Assembly (NCBI GenBank): GCA_035455265.1
Contig: DATIFK010000049.1
Span: 1 to 43,249, forward strand
Direction of reading: 5' to 3'
DNA length: 43,249 bases
Source: MGOM01 sp035455265
GTDB lineage: Bacteria > Chloroflexota > Anaerolineae > Anaerolineales > E44-bin32
Shown: in pieces, positions 31,912 to 39,709 of the stretch
Layout: each line of letters begins with the position of its first letter
Position numbering within the stretch: the first letter of the stretch is position 1
Translations under genes and position numbers: made by a program
Notes under the pieces: generated by a model
The model's input: only the letters and a program-made list of their open reading frames with translations
Databases searched by the model: none
Told to the model about the DNA's origin: nothing

Positions 31912-32480
31912 ACGCCAGCGCCTCCCTTCCCGCCGCTTCGAAATCCGCCACGGCCCGCCTGACGCTCCTGCTGGCGCTTGCCACCGAATCGATCTTCTTC
32001 GGGACGCTGGTGATGGCGTACCTGTACCTGCGCGGCAGCACTCCGGTGTGGGCGGCGTTTCCGCACACGTGGGCCCGCCTGGCTCTGCCCCTCGTGAATA
32101 TGGCGGTGCTGTGGGCGAGTGCGATGGCCGGGGCGCGATCTTTGGCGGCGGCAAAGCGCGACCACGCCACCGGCGTGCGAATGGCGCTCGGTGCCAACCT
32201 CGCCCTGGGACTGGCTTTCGTCGCGGGCCAGGTGGTGGACTTCGGCTCCAGCGGCGTCCGCCCCGCGGACTCGGCCTTCGCCGGTCTGTTCTTCACCCTC
32301 CTGGGCTTCCACGCCTTGCACGTCCTCGCCGGGCTGGTCCTTCAGGGGCTCAACTTCGCCCGTGCGCGCCTGGGCGACTTCCGTCGGGACGACCACGCCG
32401 CACTCTCCGTTGGCGTCGGATTCTGGTGGTATGTGGTCGCCGTGTGGGTCGTGTTGTTCGTCGTCGTCTATCTGATCTAG
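31908..32480 (+). CDS. Haem-copper oxidase subunit III family protein, first copy
   Basis: This is a 190-residue protein with five predicted helices. LTLLLALATESIFFGTLVMAYLYLR carries the conserved Glu of helix I in subunit III. LLGFHALHVLAGLVLQGLNF and GFWWYVVAVWVVLFVVVYLI match the H-x-x-H-V-x-x-G and W-x-x-V-x-x-VW-x-x-LF-x-x-VY blocks. It starts at ATG 31908 overlapping ctaD and ends 12 bp before ctaG. A second, clearly different subunit III is encoded at 33519. This copy may fill the place of the CtaE-like assembly or lipid-binding subunit. Confidence 0.88.
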   Translation: MNASASLPAASKSATARLTLLLALATESIFFGTLVMAYLYLRGSTPVWAAFPHTWARLALPLVNMAVLWASAMAGARSLAAAKRDHATGVRMALGANLALGLAFVAGQVVDFGSSGVRPADSAFAGLFFTLLGFHALHVLAGLVLQGLNFARARLGDFRRDDHAALSVGVGFWWYVVAVWVVLFVVVYLI

Positions 32481-32492
32481 GAGACGTCGACG

Positions 32493-33326
32493 TTGATCCC
32501 CTCAGCGCCCTTCGTCGAATGGAACTGGGAGCCGAGCATCCTCGTCGGGTTGGCGCTGCTGCTGCTTGGCTACGGGCTGGCGCTGCGAACCTTGCACCGG
32601 GGAAGCCCCCGCCGCGCCGAGCGAGGGGACAACCGCGGGCGTGTGGCCTTGTTCACGCTGGGCACTCTGATCGTGGGGATGGCCCTGATCAGCCCACTCG
32701 ACGAGCTCGGCGATCACTTCCTGTTCAGCGCCCACATGCTCCAACACTTGATCCTCTTGCTGCTCGGGCCCTTGCTGTGGGTCATCGGCCTGCCTCCCGA
32801 CCTGGCAGAGCGGGCGTCGTCGAATCCTGCCGCACGACGCGCCCTCGCCTTCCTGACGCAGCCGGCCTCGGCCGCCGTGTTCTGGAGCCTGGCGATGTGG
32901 TCATGGCATTGGCCGAGGCTGTTCGACGGCGCCCTCCAGCATGAACGCATCCATATTCTGGAACATCTGACGTTCATGGCCGCCGGGGTCGTCGGCTGGT
33001 GGCCGGCCTTCGGGCCCCGTCCGGCGGGCACCGAAACCCGGGCCGGGCTCGCGCCGGTTCTCCATTTGTTCGCCTTCAGTCTCTCGTGCACGGCCCTGGC
33101 GGCGCTGTTGACGCTTTCCCCCGTGGTTCTCTACACCGCTTACGCCCACGCGCCGATGGCGTTCGGCTTCACGCCCCTGGCCGATCAACAATTGGGCGGC
33201 TTGCTCATGTGGCTGCCGGGCGATATGTTGGTCATCGGGGCGGCCATCCATGCGCTGGCGCGTTGGTTCGGAGCGAGTCACGAGCGCCATCCGTCTTTAC
33301 GAACCCTCGCGGTAGAGGTGAAATGA
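32493..33326 (+). CDS. ctaG: CtaG-type cytochrome c oxidase (caa3) assembly factor
   Basis: This is a 277-residue polytopic protein (about seven helices) from TTG 32493, with AGGAG 9 nt upstream. The Bacillus-CtaG family pattern is visible: MALISPLDELGDHFLFSAHMLQHLILLLLGPLL, LAMWSWHWPRLFDGAL, RIHILEHLTFMAAGVVGWWPA, and the late PLADQQLGGLLMWLPGDMLV. Histidines in SAHMLQH and LEH are likely copper ligands. It is thought to help insert CuB into subunit I at the outer face of the membrane. It is flanked by the two subunit III genes and overlaps the next ORF by 4 bp. Confidence 0.92.
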   Translation: MIPSAPFVEWNWEPSILVGLALLLLGYGLALRTLHRGSPRRAERGDNRGRVALFTLGTLIVGMALISPLDELGDHFLFSAHMLQHLILLLLGPLLWVIGLPPDLAERASSNPAARRALAFLTQPASAAVFWSLAMWSWHWPRLFDGALQHERIHILEHLTFMAAGVVGWWPAFGPRPAGTETRAGLAPVLHLFAFSLSCTALAALLTLSPVVLYTAYAHAPMAFGFTPLADQQLGGLLMWLPGDMLVIGAAIHALARWFGASHERHPSLRTLAVEVK

Positions 33327-33526
33327 TGTCCCCACAAGCGCCGGCAGGAATCCATCTGCCCTCCCCCAGCTTCTGGCCGATCGTGCTGGCGGCGAGCGTC
33401 TTGCTGGTCGCCGCCGGGATCTTGAGCACATGGATCGTGAGCCTGGTCGGCGTCGTCGGCCTGATCGCCTCCATCGTCGGTTGGGTGCTGGAGAATCGCC
33501 AAGCGGGAGAGGCGGCCCATGGCTGA
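33323..33526 (+). CDS. Small two-helix membrane protein in the oxidase operon
   Basis: This is a 67-residue protein from ATG 33323 (followed by a second ATG), overlapping the end of ctaG by 4 bp and the start of the next gene by 8 bp. The N-terminus IHLPSPSFWPIVLAASVLLVAAGIL gives a first helix and WIVSLVGVVGLIASIVGWVLE a second. The HLPSPSxWP opening resembles short accessory subunits found in other bacterial cytochrome oxidase clusters (subunit IV-like or the extra C-terminal helices of caa3 subunit I). Tight coupling on both sides is the best evidence that it is real. Its exact role is unknown. Confidence 0.8.
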   Translation: MMSPQAPAGIHLPSPSFWPIVLAASVLLVAAGILSTWIVSLVGVVGLIASIVGWVLENRQAGEAAHG

Positions 33527-34094
33527 GAGCCCTGCTTCGGACGCGCTGGTCGCGCCGCGCGACCACACCAAGTTGGCCTTCTGGCTCTTCCTGGGCAGCG
33601 AGGTCGTCTTCTTCACGGCGCTGATCCTGACGCTGCTGCTCCATCGCTTCAGCCACACCGCCGAGTTCTCGGCCTTCCGGGCGCGGCTGAGCATCCCGAT
33701 CATCGGCATCAACACCTTCATCCTGATCACGAGCAGCTACATGGTGGTTCGCTCGCTGGAAGCCGCCGTCCACCACCGGCCCACCCTGATGCGCTACCTG
33801 GCGGCCGTCCTGGTTCTGGGGGCGTTGTTTCTCGCCGGGCAGGCGTTCGAGTGGTCGACCCTCTTCGCCGAAGGCGAATCCTTCAAGAGCCTCCTGGGGA
33901 CGTCGTTCTTCACGGTGACCGGCATCCACGGCACCCACGTTCTCGTCGGCTTGATTTGGTGCGGGGTCCTGATGGCACTCATCGGGCGGAAGGCCTTGCC
34001 CTCACCGGCGCCGAACGTCGAGCTGTTCGGCCTGTACTGGCACTTCGTCGACGTCGTCTGGATCGTGCTGTTCACCGTGATCTACCTGATTTAG
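33519..34094 (+). CDS. ctaE: Cytochrome c oxidase subunit III, second copy
   Basis: This is a 191-residue five-helix protein. KLAFWLFLGSEVVFFTALILTLLLHRF is the helix-I signature with its Glu. LLGTSFFTVTGIHGTHVLVGLIW and LFGLYWHFVDVVWIVLFTVIYLI match the FF-x-x-TG-x-H-x-x-HV and YWHFVD-x-VWI-x-LF blocks better than the first copy does. This copy is therefore the likelier structural subunit III. It lacks the two N-terminal helices of mitochondrial-type subunits, as is normal for caa3 enzymes. It overlaps the previous small gene by 8 bp and precedes the subunit IV gene by 9 bp. Confidence 0.95.
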   Translation: MAESPASDALVAPRDHTKLAFWLFLGSEVVFFTALILTLLLHRFSHTAEFSAFRARLSIPIIGINTFILITSSYMVVRSLEAAVHHRPTLMRYLAAVLVLGALFLAGQAFEWSTLFAEGESFKSLLGTSFFTVTGIHGTHVLVGLIWCGVLMALIGRKALPSPAPNVELFGLYWHFVDVVWIVLFTVIYLI

Positions 34095-34103
34095 GAGACC
34101 GCC

Positions 34104-34388
34104 ATGCAGCCTCAGAGCAGCGCATCCGCTGCGCAGCCCAGATACGGTTGGATCTTTCTGATCCTGGCGGTCTCCACCGTCGTCGAGGTCGGCGTCAGCT
34201 ACCTCACCGGAGGCGTCCGCCTGCCGTTGTTGGTCGGGCTGGCGGTGGTCAAGGCATGCCTGGTCCTTCTCTACTTCATGCATCTGCGGTTCGACCGTCG
34301 CGTCTTCGCCGTGCTCTTCGCCCTTGGGCTGATCCTCGTGATCCCCCTCATCCTGGTGCTCACGCTGGCCACGCCCCACGCGCGCTAG
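34104..34388 (+). CDS. ctaF: Cytochrome c oxidase subunit IV (prokaryotic, caa3 type)
   Basis: This is a 94-residue protein with three helices (WIFLILAVSTVVEVGVSYL, LLVGLAVVKACLVLLYFMHL, VFAVLFALGLILVIPLILVL). VVKACLVLLYFMHLRFDRR is the COX4_pro signature, with the Lys-x(n)-Tyr-Phe-Met-His motif. AGGAG lies 6-8 nt before ATG 34104. It is a peripheral stabilising subunit and closes the oxidase operon. Confidence 0.93.
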   Translation: MQPQSSASAAQPRYGWIFLILAVSTVVEVGVSYLTGGVRLPLLVGLAVVKACLVLLYFMHLRFDRRVFAVLFALGLILVIPLILVLTLATPHAR

Positions 34389-34410
34389 CGACGACTGCGG
34401 CCGAGCCGGG

Positions 34411-34416
34411 TACAAT
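34411..34416 (+). promoter_or_regulatory. Candidate -10 element of the two-component operon
   Basis: TACAAT 60 bp before the response-regulator start and 23 bp after the oxidase operon. No convincing -35. Confidence 0.4.
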
Positions 34417-34475
34417 CGGTTTCCTCCCGCCGCGGCCGCCTCCAGCCCGCCGTGGCGGAGACGGCCGAGGTCCGC

Positions 34476-35153
34476 ATGTCGAGTGTTCTCGTCGTCGACG
34501 ACGATCCCCTGATCTGCAAGGGCTTGAAGTTCAACCTCGAGCAGGCGGGCTATCGCGTGCTGACGGCGACCAACACTCGCGCCGCGCTCGACCATTTGCA
34601 GAGCCAGCGCTTCGACGCCGCCATCCTGGATATCGGCCTGCCGGGGGACGACGGCCTGAGCTTGTGCCAGAAGGTCAAGGCGCGTTACGGACTGCCGGTC
34701 ATCTTCCTGACCGCCCGGCGCCGCGAGCTGGACGAGATCGTCGGGCTGCAGGTCGGCGGCGACGACTACATCACCAAACCCTTCAGCCTGGATCTGTTGC
34801 TGGCCCACCTCAAAGCGGTCCTGCGGCGCAGCCAGACGACCGCCGCCGACTCCGGGCCGCTCAGCGCCGGGCCCTTCAGCCTCGACCCGGCCTCCCATCG
34901 AGCCTCGCTCGACGGCCGGCCGCTCGATCTGGCCCCGCGCGAGTTCGAGCTGCTGCACTTCTTCCTGCGCAACCCCGATCAGGTGTTCAGCACCGAACAG
35001 ATCATCGACGCCGTCTGGGGCGGGGACTTCATCGGCCAGCCGCAGGTGTTGTACGTCCAGATCCGGGGATTGCGCGAGAAGATCGAGCTCCAGCCCTCCG
35101 GACCCAAGCACCTGCTGACGCTGCGGGGCATCGGCTACAAGTTCTTGCCATGA
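34476..35153 (+). CDS. OmpR/PhoB-family response regulator
   Basis: This is a 225-residue protein. ATG 34476 is preferred (MSSVLVVDDDP, GAGG upstream) over GTG 34452. The receiver domain has DDD near the N-terminus, the phospho-acceptor in AAILDIGLPGDDG, T/S in VIFLTARR and the Lys in DDYITKPFS. The C-terminal winged helix carries LAPREFELLHFFLRNPDQVFSTEQII and RGLREKIE...LLTLRGIGYKFLP. It binds DNA as a phosphorylation-driven dimer. Its stop overlaps the kinase start by 4 bp. Location between an oxidase operon and a cupredoxin suggests redox, oxygen or copper-linked control; this is inference. Confidence 0.95.
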   Translation: MSSVLVVDDDPLICKGLKFNLEQAGYRVLTATNTRAALDHLQSQRFDAAILDIGLPGDDGLSLCQKVKARYGLPVIFLTARRRELDEIVGLQVGGDDYITKPFSLDLLLAHLKAVLRRSQTTAADSGPLSAGPFSLDPASHRASLDGRPLDLAPREFELLHFFLRNPDQVFSTEQIIDAVWGGDFIGQPQVLYVQIRGLREKIELQPSGPKHLLTLRGIGYKFLP

Positions 35154-36580
35154 AGGGGAAGGTGAGCCTGCGCGCGTACCTGACCCTCAGCTACGCGCTG
35201 TTCGTGCTCGTCGTTCTCAGTGTCGTCGATCTGTATTGGTTCGAGCAGCAGGAGCGTGCCGCCGAAGCGGCCATTCAATCCCAGCTCGAGCACCAGACCC
35301 GCCTGCTGGCCAATCTGGTCGACATCAATCAACTCGCCCAGGGCGAGATCCTGCTGCCGACCTTCTTCACCGCCGTCGAGAGCAACCTGCAGGTGGTCTT
35401 CTTCTCCCCGGACCTGGAAGTCCATAACCTATCCAACCTGCCGCTGGATCCCGATCAGTACGCCCGTGTGGAGAACCTCGCCCGCGCCGCCCTGGCCGGC
35501 TCGACCAACAGCGTCGAGGTCTACAACATCGGGCCGGGCCCGGAGAGCCTGTACGGCGCCGCACCGGTCTTCGACGGCTCCGGCCGCGTGGTCGGGGCGG
35601 TGTGCGTGCTGTTGCCATTGGATGCCTTCGAACTCACCGTCCGCCAGGCGCGCCTGTCATCGCTCCTGTACGTCGCCGGCATCGCCGTGCTGACGATTCC
35701 CTTCGGGTGGCTGATGGCAACGCTGTTCACGCGCCGCCTCTCCCAGGCGCAGCGCATGGCGGCGCGTGTGGCCGACGGCGGCTATGATCTGCGCCTGCCC
35801 GAAGGCGGCCCGCGCGAGCTGTCGCAACTGGCGCAGTCGTTGAATCGAATGGGGGAGGAATTGCAGCAACAGGCGCGCGCCCGCCAGATCCTGCTGGCCA
35901 ACATGACCCACGAACTGGCGCGGCCGCTGGGCGGCCTGCGCCTGGGCATCGAAAGTTTGCGCAGCGGCGCCATGGACGAGCGGGAAACCGGCGACAGCCT
36001 GCTGAACGAGATGGAAGTCTCCGTCCAGCGCATGGAGTCGCTGATCGAAGACCTGGCGGTCTCCGCCCGCCCGAAGAGCCTGCCCCTGAAGCTGCGCCTC
36101 TCCGAGGTCGCCCTGGGGCCCTTCCTGCATGGCCTGCGCTCCCGCCTCGCCCGCCGCGCCGCCCTCAGGGAGATCCAACTGACCCTGTCGGTCCCAGAGG
36201 TGCTCCCGACCATCGAGGCGGACGAGATGCGCCTGTTCCAGATCATGGGCAATCTGTCTGACAACGCCCTCAAGTTCACCCCCACCGGCGGGGCGGTGGA
36301 TATCTCTGCCCAACTGGACACGTCGCAGGTCACGCTGAGCATCTGCGACAGCGGGCCGGGCATCCCTCCGGATCAGGTCGATCGACTGCTCGAGCCGTTC
36401 GTTCAGGGCGATACCGTCAGCGAGGTCCGTCAGGGGATGGGCCTGGGCCTATCCATCGCCAATGAGTTGATCCAGGCCCACGGGGGACATCTTCGCCTGG
36501 GCCGGAGCGAGCTCGGGGGGCTGCAGGCGAGCGTCATCCTGCCGCTGGGGGCACGCCCCACGCCCCAGACGGGTTCCTGA
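35150..36580 (+). CDS. Membrane-bound sensor histidine kinase
   Basis: This is a 476-residue protein. TM1 is about 6-25 (LTLSYALFVLVVLSVVDLYW), followed by an extracytoplasmic sensor of about 150 residues. Its core reads FFTAVESNLQVVFFSPDLEV...AAPVFDGSGRVVGAVCVLLPLDAFE, which resembles a single Cache/PAS-like domain. TM2 is around 168-188 (LLYVAGIAVLTIPFGWLM), then a HAMP domain. The phospho-acceptor block is NMTHELARPLGGLRL, where Ala-Arg replaces the usual Arg-Thr. N box NLSDNALKFTP, G1 DSGPGIP and G2 GMGLGLSIANE are intact. It pairs with the upstream response regulator. Ligand is unknown. Confidence 0.94.
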   Translation: MKGKVSLRAYLTLSYALFVLVVLSVVDLYWFEQQERAAEAAIQSQLEHQTRLLANLVDINQLAQGEILLPTFFTAVESNLQVVFFSPDLEVHNLSNLPLDPDQYARVENLARAALAGSTNSVEVYNIGPGPESLYGAAPVFDGSGRVVGAVCVLLPLDAFELTVRQARLSSLLYVAGIAVLTIPFGWLMATLFTRRLSQAQRMAARVADGGYDLRLPEGGPRELSQLAQSLNRMGEELQQQARARQILLANMTHELARPLGGLRLGIESLRSGAMDERETGDSLLNEMEVSVQRMESLIEDLAVSARPKSLPLKLRLSEVALGPFLHGLRSRLARRAALREIQLTLSVPEVLPTIEADEMRLFQIMGNLSDNALKFTPTGGAVDISAQLDTSQVTLSICDSGPGIPPDQVDRLLEPFVQGDTVSEVRQGMGLGLSIANELIQAHGGHLRLGRSELGGLQASVILPLGARPTPQTGS

Positions 36581-36581
36581 A

Positions 36582-37235
36582 ATGCAGGACCTGATGGTAT
36601 TGATTGACGGCAGCGAGCAGGCCTGGCAGGCGGCCTTCCTGGGCTACGACCTGGCCGTGCACGGAGGCACTCGCCTGATCGGCGCCGTGCCGAGCAGCGT
36701 CGAGGGCGAGACGGCCAAGCGCCTCCTGGTCGAATTCCGGACCGGGGCACGCGCCGCCGGCGTCCGCTTCCGCACGTCCCGCCCGCGACTGGCCAACGAC
36801 ATCTTCCCTCCCGAAGATTGTGCGGGCCTGACGGCCCTCCTCCTCGCTCGATCCGGTTTCCGCGACCGAGAGCACCTGGCCGCGGTCGCCGGCTCGCTGC
36901 CCGCTCCGTTCTGGATCGTCCCTGCCTATCGCGATCTCAAACAGGCCCTGGTCCTGCACGATCTCCAGCCGTCGCCCCGCCTGATCGAGGTCGCCAACGC
37001 CTTCGCGCGCACCTGGAATTGGACCCTTGAGGAATGGTGGCTGGCGAGTAGTTCACGCTCGTCGCCCCGGTCGTCCGACCCCGGTTCGGTCCGCATCGAT
37101 CCCGAGGATCTCCTGCGCCAGTCGACTTCGCTGCCCGGCGACCTATGCATCGTGGCCTGGCCGCCACAGCAGGTTCCGATCTGGGAACTGCTGACGCGGC
37201 TCGACCGCCCTCTGCTGGTCATCCCCTCTCCTTAA
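36582..37235 (+). CDS. UspA-like protein, divergent
   Basis: This is a 217-residue protein beginning 1 bp after the kinase stop. The N-terminus MQDLMVLIDGSEQAWQAAFLGYDLA matches the first strand and helix of universal stress proteins (hhhhDGSexxxxAhxxAhxhA). The rest is diverged: no G-x2-G-x9-G-[ST] ATP motif is seen at the C-terminus, which ends LTRLDRPLLVIPSP, still reminiscent of the final 'pvlvv' strand. A Ser-rich loop (SSSRSSPRSS) interrupts the second half. It may be a tandem USP with a decayed second domain. It is probably cotranscribed with the two-component genes; function is unknown. Confidence 0.68.
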   Translation: MQDLMVLIDGSEQAWQAAFLGYDLAVHGGTRLIGAVPSSVEGETAKRLLVEFRTGARAAGVRFRTSRPRLANDIFPPEDCAGLTALLLARSGFRDREHLAAVAGSLPAPFWIVPAYRDLKQALVLHDLQPSPRLIEVANAFARTWNWTLEEWWLASSSRSSPRSSDPGSVRIDPEDLLRQSTSLPGDLCIVAWPPQQVPIWELLTRLDRPLLVIPSP

Positions 37236-37240
37236 CTCAC

Positions 37241-37269
37241 CCTTAGGTTGAGCGCGGCTCGGCCTAAGG
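37241..37269. other. Inverted-repeat hairpin between the UspA-like and cupredoxin genes
   Basis: CCTTAGG (37241-37247) and CCTAAGG (37263-37269) are perfect arms. Inner bases TTGAGC and GCTCGG extend the stem with two G-U pairs to 13 bp over a GCG loop. No T-tract follows, so it may be a weak terminator or an operator for the cupredoxin gene. Confidence 0.45.
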
Positions 37270-37304
37270 ACAATGGCTTGGGGGTAGGGGATACTCTATT
37301 CGGT

Positions 37305-37310
37305 TACAAT
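37305..37310 (+). promoter_or_regulatory. Candidate -10 element of the cupredoxin gene
   Basis: TACAAT 65 bp before ATG 37376. The -35 region is GC-rich and unconvincing. Confidence 0.4.
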
Positions 37311-37375
37311 ACGGACAAGGTCGGCGGTCTCTCCGCCGCCCTCAGGGGACGAAACTGCCAAAGGAGGAGCGCAGA

Positions 37376-37801
37376 ATGTCGAAGAAGGCCGTGAGGATTC
37401 TAGGGTTCGCCGCGCTGGTATTGCTGGTGACCGCCATGCTGGCCGGTTGCGGGCCCCGGAAGACCTCTATCGATGTCGAATTGACTCAGGACTACCACAT
37501 CAACCTGTCGCAGAACACGGCGCGGGCGGGCGAGGTCACCTTCAACATCCAGAACACCGCCACCGACGTCGAGCACGAGTTCGTGATCGTCAAGACGGAC
37601 CTGTCGCCGGACGCCATGCCGACGGATGCCGCCGGCGACGTGCCCGAAGACCAGGTCACCATCGTCACCGAACAGGAAGCCATCAAGCCCGGGACGAGCG
37701 CCACGCTGGTCGCCACCCTGGAAGCCGGCCACTACGTGCTGATGTGCAACCTGCCGGGCCACTTCCACCAAGGCATGCACGCCGAACTGACAGTCCAGTA
37801 A
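37376..37801 (+). CDS. Cupredoxin-domain lipoprotein (blue-copper type)
   Basis: This is a 141-residue protein with AAGGAGGAGCG before ATG 37376. The lipoprotein signal ends in MLAGC (C25). The mature part is a single cupredoxin fold: strands SIDVELTQDYHINLS and GEVTFNIQNTATDVEHEFVIV supply the first copper His. The C-terminal loop C-NLPG-H-FHQG-M supplies Cys, His and Met. This is the type-1 (or closely related) copper arrangement. Anchored outside the cytoplasmic membrane, it could deliver electrons to the caa3 oxidase or supply copper to it. It has its own promoter region and a strong terminator, so it is monocistronic. Confidence 0.9.
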   Translation: MSKKAVRILGFAALVLLVTAMLAGCGPRKTSIDVELTQDYHINLSQNTARAGEVTFNIQNTATDVEHEFVIVKTDLSPDAMPTDAAGDVPEDQVTIVTEQEAIKPGTSATLVATLEAGHYVLMCNLPGHFHQGMHAELTVQ

Positions 37802-37824
37802 TCCCGTTGGTCACCTCAGAAGGA

Positions 37825-37860
37825 ACGAACGCCCCCGTTGATGGGGGCGTTCGTCGTTTT
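37825..37860 (+). terminator. Rho-independent terminator of the cupredoxin gene
   Basis: A perfect 12-bp stem (ACGAACGCCCCC with GGGGGCGTTCGT, 37825-37836 and 37843-37854) over a GTTGAT loop, followed by CGTTTT. It lies 24 bp after the stop codon. Confidence 0.9.
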
Positions 37861-37894
37861 CGTGGGAGCCAAGCGGCCGGACCCGCCGCGCCGC

Positions 37895-37930
37895 TTGACA
37901 GGTTGGCGCTGTTGTATATAGTTGTATACA
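37895..37930 (+). promoter_or_regulatory. Promoter and GntR-type operator of the aldolase operon
   Basis: TTGACA (37895-37900) and TATAGT (37917-37922) with a 16-nt spacer. Overlapping the -10 is TGTATA-N6-TATACA (37913-37930), a perfect palindrome of the GTATA/TATAC kind used by HutC-subfamily GntR regulators. The same bases also read as a direct repeat of GTTGTATA 10 bp apart. The -10 ends 9 nt before GTG 37932, so the mRNA may be leaderless and the repressor probably autoregulates. Confidence 0.75.
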
Positions 37931-37931
37931 G

Positions 37932-38720
37932 GTGCACATGCTCGCCTCGGCATTGGACAAGGACAGTCCTATCCCGCTGTACGTGCAATTGGCGCGGCGC
38001 CTCGAGGGTCTGATTGCCGAGGGCGCCCTGCCCGTCGGCGCCCGGCTGCCGGGTGAAGAGGAGCTCGCCCGCCGCTACGACCTCAATCGGCACACCGTCC
38101 GCCACGCGCTGGCCCTGCTGGTTCAGTACGGCGTCGTCCACAAGGCCCGCGGCGTCGGCAGTTTCGTCCGCCGCGGCCGCGCCCTGACGCCCGTCCACAG
38201 CCTCGACCGCATGACCAGCTTCATCGACGACTTCGAACTGGGCAACGTCCAGGTCGAAGACACCATCCTGACCAAGGTTCGCCTCCCCGCCACTCCCGAC
38301 CTGGCCTCCCGCCTGCGTCTGCCGCCGCGCTCGAGCCTGGTTTGCATCGAACGCCTGCGCCTGGCCGACTCGACGCCCTTCGTCCTGGAACGCCAGTACT
38401 ACGATTTCCGCGTCTTCGGCCGCCTGCTCGAGCTCGATATCCGCGGCTCGATGTACCAGCTGCTCGTGCGCGAGTTCCGGGCCGATCTGCATCATTCCGT
38501 CCAGACCCTCCAGGCCGTCCGTCCTCCGGACGACGTCGCCCGGCGGCTGCGCCTGCCCGGCGACACGCCCTGCATGTTCCTGGAAAGCGTTGCCTACACG
38601 TCCGACGATCGCCCGCTGGAAGTGCTGCGATCCTACTACCGCGGCGATCGCTATACCTTCCGCGTCGAGACCGGAAGCTATCGCCCCCAGTCCCGGCCTG
38701 CGGAACCCCATGCCGGATAG
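37932..38720 (+). CDS. GntR-family (HutC/UTRA) transcriptional regulator
   Basis: This is a 262-residue protein from GTG 37932, or ATG 37938 two codons later. The winged helix is PIPLYVQLARRLEGLIAEGALPVGARLPGEEELARRYDLNRHTVRHALALLVQYGVVHKARGVGSFVR, seen here by its blocks LPGEEELARRYDLNRHTVR and ARGVGSFV. The C-terminal UTRA domain includes LVCIERLRLADSTPFVLERQYY and RPLEVLRSYYRGDRYTF, which binds small phosphorylated sugars or similar effectors in relatives. It precedes the aldolase gene by 9 bp and is led by a TGTATA-N6-TATACA palindrome. It likely senses the substrate of this operon. Confidence 0.94.
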   Translation: MHMLASALDKDSPIPLYVQLARRLEGLIAEGALPVGARLPGEEELARRYDLNRHTVRHALALLVQYGVVHKARGVGSFVRRGRALTPVHSLDRMTSFIDDFELGNVQVEDTILTKVRLPATPDLASRLRLPPRSSLVCIERLRLADSTPFVLERQYYDFRVFGRLLELDIRGSMYQLLVREFRADLHHSVQTLQAVRPPDDVARRLRLPGDTPCMFLESVAYTSDDRPLEVLRSYYRGDRYTFRVETGSYRPQSRPAEPHAG

Positions 38721-38729
38721 GAGGAAGCC

Positions 38730-39605
38730 GTGTCCATCGCCAGCGCCAAGGAAATGCTCGTCGAAGCCACCAAAGGAAAGTACGCCGTCGGCGCCTTCAA
38801 CGTCACCAGCCTGATCCAACTCGAGGCCGTGGTCGAGGCGGCGGTCGAGAAGAAAGCCCCGGTCATCATTCAGACCTCGGTCAAGCCGTCCAAGTTCCTC
38901 CGCCCGGATGTGTTCGTGGCCATCTACCGTACCCTGGCGTCACAGGCACCCGTGCCGGTGTGCCTGCACCTCGACCACTGCACCGAGGTCGCCTACTGCA
39001 AGACCTGCGCCGACGCCGGCTACACCAACATCATGATCGACGCCTCCAAGCTGCCCTTCGAAGAGAACATCCGTCAAACGAAGGAGATCGTCGACTATTG
39101 TCACGCCAAGGGCGGCATCAGCACCGAGGGCGAGCTGGGCACGGTCTCCGGGGTCGAGGACCAGATCAAGGTAACCGAGGACGAGGCCCAGCTGGCCAAT
39201 CCCAAACAGTCGATCGAGTTCGTCGAGCGCACCGGGCTGGACCTGTTCGCGCCGGCCATCGGCACGGCCCACGGGGTCTACAAGACCAAGAACCCCAAGG
39301 TCCATTTCGAGCGGCTGGAGGAGATCCACCGCCTGCTCAACGGAAAGGGCGTGCGTGTGCCGCTCGTCGTCCACGGCGGCACCGGGCTGCCGCCGGAGTA
39401 CATCGAGCGCTTGATCGCCGTCGGCGGGTCGAAGTTCAACGTGTCGACGGAACTCAAATACACCCTGATCGACTCGACCTTCGATTACATCACCCAACAC
39501 CGCGAGGAATACGACCCGGGAAAGATCGACGTGGCGGCCAAGGACGCCACCCGCACCGCCATCATGCATTGGATGGACATGCTCAAAAGCCCGGGCAAGG
39601 CATGA
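38730..39605 (+). CDS. Class II ketose-bisphosphate aldolase
   Basis: This is a 291-residue protein from GTG 38730, with AGGAGG 7 nt upstream. Zinc and catalytic residues: VCLHLDHC with D82 and the zinc ligand H83, STEGELGTVSGVED with the Glu, GTAHGVYK and VVHGGTGLPPEYI with zinc His residues, and KFNVSTELK. Length and motifs fit fructose-1,6-bisphosphate or tagatose-1,6-bisphosphate aldolases (Fba/GatY/KbaY). Housekeeping glycolysis is possible. However, its place in a GntR-led operon with an aminotransferase and a phosphatase suggests a dedicated catabolic or amino-sugar pathway. Confidence 0.93.
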   Translation: MSIASAKEMLVEATKGKYAVGAFNVTSLIQLEAVVEAAVEKKAPVIIQTSVKPSKFLRPDVFVAIYRTLASQAPVPVCLHLDHCTEVAYCKTCADAGYTNIMIDASKLPFEENIRQTKEIVDYCHAKGGISTEGELGTVSGVEDQIKVTEDEAQLANPKQSIEFVERTGLDLFAPAIGTAHGVYKTKNPKVHFERLEEIHRLLNGKGVRVPLVVHGGTGLPPEYIERLIAVGGSKFNVSTELKYTLIDSTFDYITQHREEYDPGKIDVAAKDATRTAIMHWMDMLKSPGKA

Positions 39606-39610
39606 GATCA

Positions 39611-39701
39611 ATCATCGGTCATCAGTCGTCAGTGGTCAGTGGTGAGCCTATTACCGACCCATCCGCCTCTGGCCACTGACCACTCACCACTATCCACTCG
39701 G
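39611..39701. repeat. Inverted period-7 repeat element (CAGTGGT type)
   Basis: The left arm (39611-39648) has TCATCAG, TCGTCAG, TGGTCAG, TGGTGAG units. The right arm (39671-39701) has CCACTGA, CCACTCA, CCACTAT, CCACTCG, the reverse complement type. The arms could pair over about 22 nt. It lies between the aldolase and aminotransferase genes, and the Shine-Dalgarno GGAG of the latter abuts its right end. Confidence 0.75.
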
Positions 39702-39709
39702 AGTGACTC

